A DNA stretch of 64,000 bases, taken from Symsagittifera roscoffensis. Its lineage: Eukaryota; Xenacoelomorpha; Acoela; Convolutidae. The stretch is taken from assembly GCF_963678635.1 (NCBI RefSeq), contig NC_087069.1:14112660-14176659 (forward strand), read 5' to 3'. Position numbers and translations under genes: made by a program. This document shows, piece by piece, positions 10,581 through 21,257 of this stretch (within the stretch, counting starts at the first letter, position 1; each line of letters begins with the position of its first letter). The notes beneath the pieces were generated by a model. That model was not told where the DNA came from. It searched no databases and saw nothing but the letters and a program-made list of their open reading frames with translations.

Positions 10581-13500
10581 TTCAGCGTTTGGCCAGGTAT
10601 TGAAAAATTCTGCGAAAAAATTAGATTTTTTTTTATCTTTTGATACAAACACAGATAACTCGCAGATAAAAAAGTCGATAAGACAGAATAATGAACCATT
10701 CAAAAGTTATGAAAAAAGACGAGTTTTAAGTTCAAGTAAACCTTGTGACTGAAGGCCTAATTTTATGATTTACTTTTTACATTAGGAGAAAGCAGCAAAA
10801 AATAGGTCCGTCAAAAACGGCATTAGGATAGGGTTCTGAATTTTTCCAAAGAAATCGGAATCAAGGCGGAATAATCAATATTTGTTTTGAAAAAAATACA
10901 AAAATCTGGGTTTGAATTGTGTACATAGTATTTTTTGACAGGCACTAGTCTGATGAACCAATTTTTTTCGTAGGCAGCTCGATTCACCAAAAATGCCAAT
11001 TATAAATTTTCAGAAATGGAACTTGTCCAAAATTGACACATTTCCGATTGTCAAAAAAATTACGTAGATGAAAAATAAAAAAAAGAGGATATTTTTTGCA
11101 AAAACTAACAGATACTGAGTTTTTACAGGTGGCACTCAAAATTATTTGAGAAACGAAAACTTTAAAACCAAAATTGAAAGGCTTTTATTACAAAAATTCA
11201 AGAAAACAAAAAAAACTTTGAGGAAAAACGAAACGAGTCAGTTTTTTTAGCCTCAAAATGACTCCAATATTCAAACAAAGTTTTTTCCATCACAACTTTT
11301 TTACACAATGTCTTTTCTTTTCATACTGAGAAAAAATCATGACCAGATTAACCAACTGTTTTTCATTCTTAAGTTAATGTCGTTTTTGGGCGTGTTGTGA
11401 TGAGACAGAGTGATAAACAATGATAAATTAAATAAAAAACAATGATACTATAAATATTATCGGGAAATGATAAATAAAAATGACAAAAAGAAAAAATCAA
11501 AATTTTCTTGAAAAATTGGATCAATCACTTCAATATTTATTTAACGATTTTGCTTTTCACAGTCACCCTCCAAAAAATGAGTTTCAATTTTGAAAATTTA
11601 TTTTTTTTGCAATAAGTTAATCAAATTTGCTGTGGTAGACGACGCAACTATCGTGAACACTTGTTTTTTATACCTTACATTGTAACAAACATTGAGCTGT
11701 AATAAGACGACAGAGAAAAACTGAGAAAAAAATGATTATTGTATAAATAGTAGAAAAGAACCAGTAATTTTTTACCAAGGAAGCACTAAAGAAGGTTAAA
11801 AAGTTAATTTTCATTTTAGTATAACCAAGTTTTCCTGGACTACCAATTTCCACATGAAGAGCGTTACTCGATCGGTTTTCGCGCTTGAAGATCCGTTAGT
11901 CTAAATTTGAGACACCGGGACATGTTTTTGAAAAATTTTTAACGTCGTTTCAATCCTAAATCAGAGGTTTTTGTTTAAGTTATCACTCGGCCCATCCAGA
12001 AAAAAATCTTGATAGTTGATTTTCTACAAACAACTTCTGAAACAGATCATGAGACAAAATTCTTACCCATTTGAGTTTTCGGACAAAATGTGAACAGCCA
12101 AAAACAATTTTTGTTAAGTGTGGTTATAGAAATAATTGATTTCAAGAAAAGTTAGACAATTTTTTCAATTGAAATTTTTCAATTTTATGCTTTCTAGCCA
12201 TATACTGTTTTCAGTTTCATATTTAATAATCAAACAATTTTTTTATATTGCAATTGTGTAACTAGCCTCTTTTTTCCAAAATTTTTCACCGTTCAAAATG
12301 ATTTAAGAGACATTAAACTCTAGAAAAACAACAATAAGAAATTTATACATTACTGCAAAGAGCGGTAAATATTCACCTTTGAGAAACAATTTCTAGCACT
12401 TCTTTTAGTCTCAAACAATCAGGTTCCGAACGCAATTTTGCTACACAAATTTATGACAGACAACAATCTTACACAGAAAATAAACAAATAAAGATGAATG
12501 TTTTTATGCAAAACCAGAAATGCTTTTTTTTGTTTCTGTTCGAGGATAAAAAAAACAATTATCTTAAAAAAAGGTCACGATTTGGAACCACTGAAGTTTT
12601 TCACTAACGCTTTTAACGCTTTTAACGTTTTTTCTTCAACTAAAGAAACTCAGACTCTTCGGAAAAAAGTTTTGGCTGAAAATTGACGAAAAATTTTGAA
12701 ATAAAAGTAACAACTTAAGGTAAAGAAGATTAGACGATTTGCTCCAATTTTTCCTGCTTTTACTCTCGCTTACGGTTTTTTAAAATGATACATTTTGGGC
12801 CCGATAACTAGTAACAAAAGAAAAATACTTGCCTGAATTCAATTTGAATTGATTTCATTTGCTGCCTAATTTTGAATGAAAAGAACCATATCGCTCGCTA
12901 GTTATTCAAAACTTGTTAAACTGATCGTTTTATTCACTATGAAAACTAACACAATGAAAAATATTTGCGAAAAATTTTTTTTTAGCTCAAGAATAAAAAT
13001 TTTGCATTTTTAATGAAAAATCCTTCTAAATCAGCTAATACAAAACTGAAGTTGGACTGGAAAAACACCACACCGAACACAAAAATTGCTTCAATTCCTC
13101 GAAGTCGTAACAAAATAAGTAACTTTTAATTCCTCGAAGTCGAAACAAAATAAGTATCTACGGGTGTTTTTTAAATCAAAACTCTACGCGTTTTAGTTAA
13201 AAATTATATTTCAAAACATATAGCTCTACCTTAAATGACAGTTACTTTATGAATCACTCTGAAAGAGGTATTTTCCTGAGTGAAATGTTTTTCCTCATTT
13301 TTATTAATTAAAAAACTTTTTTTAGAAAAAACTGTGCCCAATTATATTAATTAGCATCCGCGGGATTGAGGTGTTCTAGTTGGGTACAACTAACTTTCGT
13401 GTTAGCGCTGCTGAAGGTTGATCGTCGCCGATTTTGAAGCGATAAACTATTAAACATCCCCAAATATGAAATTTTAAGAAAATCAATAAAATCAATTGTA

Positions 13501-14092
13501 CGTCTAATATAGTGTTTCTTGCAGACAATTCAGTCTCTACTTTTTGCCGTTTTTTAAAACGATACAATTTCAAATCCGTCTTGAAAATGTCAGTTGGATA
13601 AAAGAGAGGAAACAAATTGACGGTTTGGAGTCCATTAATAAAAATTCACACAAATGAAATTAACGTCCCTTCGTGCGCCATGGGGGTGAATTGAAACAAA
13701 ATACACGACTGTATAAGGAGACAGCTTTTTGAAGCACTTAAATATTTCCGGATTAGCAAAAAAAAAGACAAGAATACAGCATGAACAAATCGCATCAAAG
13801 GTCATAAATGGCATGGTATGTAAGTACTTGAGAAGAAATATGCGACTTGGGAATTGAATTTTACTTTTTTGAGTGGTAAATTGGCTGATTTTTCATTCGA
13901 TACGGGAGTTCAAATTGAGTTCCGCGACCGCTTCCGTCTTTTTGATACAAAAACCAATTAGAATTGGGTTAAGTAATTGAATTCAACAACCACAAAAAAT
14001 TCAAATACGATAACTCTTCGAAGTATTCATTACTAGGCTGATCTGTAAAAAATGTGTCCCAAGGTAATTTAATCAATAGAATCCAAAACAAA

Positions 14093-15340
14093 CAAGACTG
14101 CTCGTATCAGGGCGAAGCCCTGAATGTTCCGACTGCCCTTTAAGGTTTATGGAGCAGTAATAACATTAAAAAACTCAATGAAATAAAACAAAATGAAAAT
14201 TTTTTTTTCTAAAACAATTTTTTTTTAATGAAAATCATCCCCCCACACGCCATACAAAGTACAAAAGGATAACAAACCAATTATGGCAAATAAGCTTCTT
14301 TTAACCAATTTGGAACGATTTCTAAGACGGATTAACTCTCCGCTTACGCGTTAATAGCGCTAAATACAGTGCTGATTTAAATTAACCGGACAAAACGCGT
14401 TAAACTTGAAATTTAAAACGCATTTTTCTCAAATTGGGTTGAGTTAAGGTGAAAATTTATGAAGACAAAACTTGCGTAGAATTTCAGCAGAATTAATATG
14501 GTATAATTTGTTTTGCCAAATTCTTGTCCGAAATTGTACCCCAAAAATGGGTCATTTTGGCTTTTCTTAGTTTATCAAAAATTACGCCAAAAATACCCAG
14601 TCGATCACAGACATAGTTATATCAAAGTGAGTCCCTTACGTAGCTCAACAAACTTTAGGAAGAGTATTTTCTCCAAAAAAAATTGCATATTGTTTAAAAA
14701 TTGTTTTTAAATAAAAGTTGGTATTTTATATAGTAAAAATGAGCTTTTTTGTCTATCAAACAAAAATAAATTAACTTATACAATATTTTGGAGCTTATAC
14801 CCTTCTTAGAGTTTGTTGGGCTATGCAAGGGACTCACTTTGATAAAATTATGTCTGTAATCGACTGGGTATTTTTGGCGTAATTTTGGATTAACTAAGAA
14901 AAGCCAAAATGACCCATTTTTGGGGTAAAATTTCGGACAAGAATTAGGCAAAACAAATTACACCATATTAATTCTGCTAAAATTCTAAGCAAATTTTGTC
15001 TTCATAAGTTTTCATCTAAACTCAACCCAATTTGAGAAAAACGGGTTTTAAGTTTCAAGTTTAACGCGTTTTGTCCGGTTAATTTAAATCAACACTGTAT
15101 ATCGCGCGTTAATTGTCCCAAATTGACCAAAATGGCAATCTTTAAACCCCCGTAACTTTACGAAAAATGATCACAGGTGAAATATCTTTTCAAATTTGAG
15201 CTTAGGGCACAAATACCTTTCGAATGATATTAAAAAATTCCGTCAAAAATGGCTAGATAAAAAGTCGAAATTTGTCTGAAGAAAAAAAAACCCACCCCGA
15301 GCACAAATATTCCGTTACTTTCGTATCGAAAGTCGGAACA
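14093..15340 (+). mobile_element. Hairpin-ended family copy interrupted by a 731-bp insertion
   Basis: The left end reads CAAGACTGCTCGTATCAGGG and includes the CAGGGC-GAA-GCCCTG hairpin. The right end is the ACTTTCG-TAT-CGAAAGT hairpin followed by CGGAACA. Without the insertion at 14367-15097 it would be about 515 bp and closely resembles the copy at 17331-17866. No coding capacity was found. It lies in an intron of the ankyrin gene. Confidence 0.75.
14367..15097. mobile_element. Nested TA-flanked foldback element (Tc1/mariner-like MITE)
   Basis: The element begins CAGTGCTGATTTAAATTAAC and its last bases are the complement, ending AACACTG. It is flanked on both sides by TA (14365-14366 and 15098-15099). 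Inverted arms of about 300 bp (to about 14667 on the left and from about 14795 on the right) meet around a spacer of about 130 bp. CAGTG termini and a TA target duplication are typical of the Tc1/mariner superfamily. It carries no transposase; the paired ORFs in the arms are mirror images of each other. It interrupts the hairpin-ended element between GCGCTAAATA and TATCGCGCG. Confidence 0.82.
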
Positions 15341-17330
15341 AAAAGGAAAACCTTTGTAAGCTTTTCAGCTTTTAAAATCGTATCAGCCTCAATTTTGCTG
15401 ACCTTTTGCAGACTTTTTTGGGATTCAAATTAAAATAACTATGGAACAGAAAGTAGGGAAATAACGCTTCAATAATTTCTGACCGATGAAAGATTTATAA
15501 AAACAAATTTTGCAAATGTCAATCTTTTTCTGCACACATATGCCATTTATAAAATGGTTTGCAGAAAAAACTAAAAAACTGTTATTTCAATCAATTTTTT
15601 TGTAAATCGTTCTGCTTTCTTTTTCCGTTTAATTTTCCATTCCAGCAGTTTAAAACAAATCATGCCATTTTTGCGAGCTAGTAGTGCTGAACAAGCAGTT
15701 AGGAAGAACACTTTCGATATTGTTGTCTACAGCTTGCTAGCATCCAAATTTTTCCCATTTTAAAGCGGAAACGGCAAAAACAGTTGCGGTTTTTTCTGTT
15801 GCAAGTTTCAAAGGCTAAATTAGAACTTTATCAGAAATGGGAGACGAAAAAAATATATAATCGTGAACAGTTTCCTCTATTAGCCAATAGCGAATTTTCT
15901 TAAATTTCCGTATTTTTGAGCATTCAAAAGTTTCTACCAAATCAATATAGTTTATTACTACAACTTTTGAAAAAAAATCTCATAAAAAACTAGGTTTGTC
16001 ACGGAACTTTCAGTCATTGTTGTGAATCAAAATTTCGATATTTTCATTCAATGAAAGAAATTGCAGCTGGCAATTTGAGAAAAGTAAAAATAAAAGAAAA
16101 AATCTCAATTAATGAGAACAAAACAATTTTTTCAAAAACAAAAGCTCAACAGATTGATTCAAAAAAATCGTCGTGATTGATTCAAATTTAGAAAAAATGA
16201 TTTTGAAGAGAATTTTATTTACAAATTGAGAACAATTCTTTTGAAGTTCAGCGAACTGTACTCAAAAATTGCACCTGCTGAAACATATCTTAATACAAAT
16301 GGGCGGTATTTTTTTTAAAAAAACTTGAAAGCGTTATCAAAAGTGGAATTGTGGTCGAACTAAATATAGGATGAGGATTAAGTTCGAAAATTTGCCTGAT
16401 TAATCTTTGGGAAAGAAGGTCTTTTCGAAGTCATTAATCATAATTATTTCTAAGAAGCGGACATGTTTATTTTGCAAGCTTTGCTAGATAATCGATAAAA
16501 TTTGAAGCAATGAAATGAGTCTTAATTTCAAATATGGAAGAAACTGGCAATAAAAACCCTCAATGCTGTCGGCGACCCGTTCAGCTTTTCTTTGTAACTT
16601 AATGGGTGGTTGAAATTTGACTATTTGATTTTAAAAAACGTAATAATGCTCATTTTCCTCAAAAGAATCAGATTCCACGAGCGGTCATCAGAATGGGTTA
16701 AGTAATCTGTCATAAATTTTTCAAATGTCGTTGGAATCCCGATTCCAAGAAATTTAATAAGTTGGTGTCATACGTTTTTTGCATATGTTTCAATGCGTGC
16801 CTGTAGTTGCCTATTTTTGTTCGTAGTCAAAGTGATTTTCGATAATGAGTTTTAGTTTTGTCGGCAACGAGCAATTTATAAAAAAAAAACTTCGGCGAAA
16901 GTTTTCTAGGAACAGAAAAAAGCAAATGACAGACCAGGTACATGCTGACGCAAAATTGTGGTTAAAGTATAGAAACTTTTGAGAATAGAGATACAAAATT
17001 CTGATAAATTTTGCTTTTTGCTAATAATTTCCGTCGACACTGAAACTTTATGAATTGTTTTCCAAAATAGTCGCATTAAAACATATTGTGAACGCTATGC
17101 ATAACACTTCCGTGCCTGGGCAAAAAATTTAATTATCCAATGTTTAATCATAGTTAAGTTAAAAACAAACCTAATAGAATTGATTCCTTCCATAAAAAAA
17201 ATAGTTTTTCTTTCTATAAATAGGTTTTCAAGATTTACAAATCCTATTAATAGAAAAAATTGAAGTAGGCTTAGTTCATAGCAAAATTATCTAACCACTA
17301 TTATAACTTGCTAAAAATAAATTAAAAAAA

Positions 17331-17866
17331 CAAGACTGCTCGTATCAGGGCGAAGCCCTGAATGTTCCGACTGCCTTTTAAGATTTATGGAGCAGTAATA
17401 ACATCAAAAAATTAAATTTAATAAAAATAAAATGAAAATTTTTTTCTCTAAAATTTGAAATTTTTTTTATGAAAATCATCCCCCCACACCCCATATAAAG
17501 TACAAAAAGATAGATTTCGCTCCTTGTAACAAATCAATTATGGCAAATAAGCTTCCTTCAACCAATTTGGAACGATTTCTAAGACGGATTAACTCTCCGC
17601 TTACGCGTTAATAGCGCGAAATATATCGCGAGTTAATTGTCCCAAATTGGCCAAAATGGCAATCTTTAAACCCCCATAACTTTACGAAAAATGATCACAG
17701 GTGAAATATCTTTTCAAATTTGAGCTCAGGGCAACAATATCTTTTGAATGATATAAAAACAAATTCCGTCAAAAATGGCTAGTTAAAAAGTCGAAATTTG
17801 TCTGAAGAAAAAAAAACCCACCCCGAGCACAAATATTCCGTTACTTTCGTATCGAAAGTCGGAACA
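17331..17866 (+). mobile_element. Hairpin-ended family, intact-looking copy
   Basis: This 536-bp copy shows all landmarks: hairpin CAGGGC-GAA-GCCCTG at 17346-17360, GTTCCGACT at 17364-17372, hairpin ACTTTCG-TAT-CGAAAGT at 17843-17859, and AGTCGGAAC at 17857-17865, the complement of the left GTTCCGACT. Both ends abut short A-rich runs. It has no ORF of note. It shows the uninterrupted version of the site that carries the insertion in the 14-kb copy. Confidence 0.8.
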
Positions 17867-17901
17867 ATAAAAAAAATAAGGCACACTATTTTTTTACTCA
17901 C

Positions 17902-17937
17902 CTTGTTCGCATAGTTCAGCCATGAGTTATGCGTCAT
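17902..17937 (-). CDS. Candidate 36-nt microexon of the ankyrin gene
   Basis: On the minus strand the tract TTACCTCTTCTGCAG is followed by 36 nt encoding MTHNSWLNYANK and then GTGAGT. Both splice signals are strong and the exon is phase 0 at both ends, which is compatible with the upstream 232-codon exon and the downstream ankyrin exons. The peptide itself is not recognisable. It is 34 bases from the end of a hairpin-ended repeat. Conservation or transcript evidence is lacking, so the call rests on splice signals and phase. Confidence 0.5.
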
Positions 17938-20389
17938 CTGCAGAAGAGGTAATTCAGCAGCCAAAGTTAAATGAAAATGGAATAATTGAAAAAACTATCC
18001 TCAACTGTAAGTCGATTAAGCGCTTTTTATTGAAAAAACAAAATAAAATGTTTTTTTCAGAAGAACATTTTTAATTCGTAACGACCGCTTTAAAACATCA
18101 TTATGATCGAAAGTCTTCTGGCGGTTAGTTTTATTGTTCTTTATTGAATAATTTTCTGATTGGAACTTAATTTTTAAACACTATATGAAACACAAATGTC
18201 TTAATTGAGCAGAATCTGTTTAAATGAAGATTTTTAAACAGGATGTTTTTGCGCAATGAAGCATTTAGCTTAAAATGTGGCTCCTTTTTGCGAGTTGAGT
18301 AATTTTTATTTATGCAAACAAAATCTGAAATTTTCTTCAGTGATGACAAATCTAGTCGACCTTATTTGAAATAGGCGTAGTAAATAATGAGCCGTTAGAG
18401 CGATAAAAAATGAATCACTTTCAGTGTAAATAAAGAGCGAAATGCCTTCACAATAATATCTTTCAAGGGAAAAACTAGCAGTACTATTTTAGATTGCACT
18501 AAAATACCTCCCCCGGTTAGCATCTGTCAAATATAATATCGGAATTTCAAATTTGCCCAAATTTGATTATTCTTTTTTGTTTTCCGAAAAATAGGGGAGT
18601 TGGCAAAAAGTGAATAATTAAAGAGAAAGATTGTGAAATAAACACGCACTGTTGGATAGTGAGTAATATTAACTCATAAATATACGCGGACATTTTAGGC
18701 GCGGTAGGGGTAAATTTGAAGGGGCGTGTTCAATTCCCTTGAGGGGGTGATACAGGGTTAATCAAAAAGTATATTACTCTTTATAGAGGGGCTATTTGGG
18801 TTATTTTTTATCTGGCTATCGATCCAAAATATAATATCCTGTCACTTTTCACGACGCAATTTATCCCAACTTGGGAATATAAGTTAGAGTTTATAACTTT
18901 TTATAACTATTTATGACCCGGCCCCTTTTTTAATATCTTCATTATTTTTTAATAAATTAACATTGTTTGGTGGTGGGATATTTAAAAGTTTATTTGTTCC
19001 GGAATTTTGAAGCTCATGATTCAAATTTATCGCATGGGAATTAAAATCAGCAAATTTTAATGGGGCGCCGTCATAATAATTGAGTTTTAAAGTTATTGGA
19101 AAAAGGACATTGCCCTTATAAAAATGACTGATAAATATTATTTTCAGGTCATTAGTCGTTCCAAAAGTATATTTTTTCATAATCTTCCGTACTACTTTTT
19201 TCAGATCAAAGCTAGATTTGATAAACATGAAAACTATGTTGCTCTATAATTAAATAGTTTTTAATAATCAGATGTTGTTTACTTGATCTGAATTAAAATT
19301 GTGCAAAAATTGTTTCAAAATTAATAAAAATGAAGTATAACTTTGTTTGTAGTTGCACAAATAACCAGAAAAGAGCCTTTCGAATCAAATTATACTCGCA
19401 ATTTTGACGTAAGATCAAGCAATAGGATGACTTAAAAAGGCGGAGCAAAATTTTTTAAACACACTGCGAATTCTAAAAGATTCAAATTGAAAGTGTTATC
19501 CCGAAAAAAAACTGTATCAGAAGAAAAACATATTCTACCTAAGTATATCTCTACCTATTTCTACCGAAACCTATTTCAAAATAAGTGTTGATATTGTCAA
19601 GTTCTGATGCGGTGATGGCACACCTAAGTTTGGATAGGCCACAAAAGACCAAATAAAATTTCAAATCTACTTGTAATTCAAGAAAAAAAATAGGTAAAAA
19701 TCAGTTTTTCAACCTTCTTCCACTAAATTTTTCAATCTAACACTAAAATCTAAAATTTTCCGTTCTAAAGCTTCATTCACAAACCTCAAAGTATTCGGAA
19801 CGTCGTTTTTGCAACATCAGTTTTTTTTGCGCTCAGAGCTGAAGACCTCGGATATTGGTACTTAACAAAGGTCAAAATTGTTTGTATCACGAAGAAAAAA
19901 AAGGCACGCAATAAAGGGCCGGCTGCAAAGAAATTGAGATCTGTCAGTAACAGTAATGGCCATTATTATCCCCCGCCCGACCCCTTACTTTTTAAAGTAT
20001 TTTTTGTCATCGTCACTGTTTGATAATACAATTACTTCATCACTGCAGAAAAAATAGAAAGAAATTGCTTCTTTAAAACCATACAAGTTGATTCTATCTG
20101 TATTTGACAATGAAATCAATTTAATGCATCCTCTCAAAGGATGATTGCATATTCATTGATTTTAGGCATCATTCGGCGGTTCACCTGTTGTAGAACAGAA
20201 TTTTTAAAATCTTTACTAAAATACTTTTCATGAAAAAATGCAAAAATTGCAAAATTTTTTCGAACAAAAATTAAATTAATTTTTCTCACGATTATTCGGA
20301 GAAGAAGAAAAGTTTTCCGTCATAATCTTATTTTTTAAGTTCAAGCAATTAGTTGGAGTTCAATGAACTGATAAATGTCAAAAACATAC
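17938..20389. other. Candidate intron; nothing recognised
   Basis: This lies between the candidate microexon and the long 5' exon. It contains a 105-codon minus-strand ORF (18911-19228) with no recognisable motif, whose length is within chance expectation for this base composition. No named repeat family was identified. Confidence 0.5.
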
Positions 20390-21257
20390 CTTTTCCTCCA
20401 TCAAAATTGAAAACTGGCTCTGTCTTCTGTAATTATGTTCATCCTCGGTTCTCGAAAAACTTTTCGAGCCTTGCAAACTTATTCTTTTGGTTTCCGAGTT
20501 TCCGGGATTGTTGTCGCAGAGTGTGGCGTAAATATGGGACGGGATATCCAGATCGTCAAAATTCTGATAGATATTTTCTTTCTTCAACGTGTCAAAACTA
20601 TCTTCGCTGAAACTGGTTGGCATGTTTTTGGAAATTTCCAGGGTTATTTTAGTTCCAGGGTTTCTTGACGCTTGACTTTGGGATCTAGACCGAGAAGTCT
20701 GGTTAAATTCAGGAGTTGAAGGGCTACAATGCATAATGCTCTGGTAACTTTCTGGATTTTCTGTAAAGTGAGTGAAACTTTCAGCCGCGTAATTCAGTAA
20801 TTGTGGAGTTGAATATCGTTTTGAAGCCACCAATTTCGAATTATTTTGACCTGCTTCTGATGTTTTTGCGGTCAAAAAAGCACTTGAAATTGCAGATTGG
20901 TGACTAAAATTAGGGTTACTGATTTTGTTTCTCAGGTTGGGTTTTAATTGGTTGCCTTTATTGCTATCTCCCAATTGTTGTTTTTGAGATAAAGACGACT
21001 GATTGTTTTTGTTATTGTTGTTGTTTTGCGCCATTTGCATCTGCGATAACGAGTTCTTCGAAGGGGGATCAGTGAACTTAAGCATCTTCAAGGCGCAAAT
21101 TTGAGGGTTTTCTTTTCTTTTATCAAATCACGGGTAGACTGATTTTGAACAAAGACGTCGTTGCATTTAATGGTCTTGTTGGTTCCAAATTCTCTGGGGA
21201 AAAGAGACACCCATTAACTTTCGGGTATCGTCTGGTTTAAATGACAAAATGGTGAAT
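20390..21257 (-). CDS. Long Asn/Gln/Ser-rich 5' exon, probably of the ankyrin gene
   Basis: The exon begins after a strong minus-strand acceptor (a run of T then CAG, AG at 21259-21258). It carries about 170 nt of leader with an in-frame stop, then an ATG at 21085 in good context (GAAG before it). The open frame is 232 codons to an AAG|GTATG donor at 20390, phase 0. The protein is low-complexity and probably disordered: an Asn run near residues 19-24, Gln-rich stretches, a SRSRSQSQ block, and Ser/Thr-rich text. No known domain is visible. A 232-codon ORF is far beyond chance here. I link it to the downstream ankyrin exons by strand, proximity and shared phase 0; this is inference. It could be a separate gene. 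Confidence 0.72.

Larger units (their letters stand above)
9955..17901. other. Intron region rich in repeats
   Basis: This 7.9-kb minus-strand intron region contains the repeat fragment near 10.14-10.58 kb, a hairpin-ended element carrying a nested foldback element (14093-15340) and a second hairpin-ended element (17331-17866). At 13105-13160 the motif TTCCTCGAAGTCG(T/A)AAC occurs twice. An expected extra ankyrin exon was sought on the minus strand and not recognised. Confidence 0.6.

Noticed and set aside
13376-13615. 79-codon minus ORF ending in a balanced-codon segment
   Set aside because: No acceptor/donor pair and no similarity recognised.
14513-14951. Pair of ORFs starting with the same 8-10 residues on opposite strands
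   Set aside because: They lie in the two inverted arms of the 731-bp foldback element and are mirror images; not a transposase.
15662-15763. 33-codon plus-strand ORF that reads like protein (MPFLRASSAEQAVRK...)
   Set aside because: Too short, no splice support or similarity recognised.
16690-16805. Minus-strand open stretch encoding NYRHALKHMQKTYD-like text
   Set aside because: Stop directly upstream and no convincing acceptor; not an ankyrin repeat.
18911-19228. 105-codon minus-strand ORF
   Set aside because: Length is within chance expectation; no recognisable domain, and it sits in a predicted intron.
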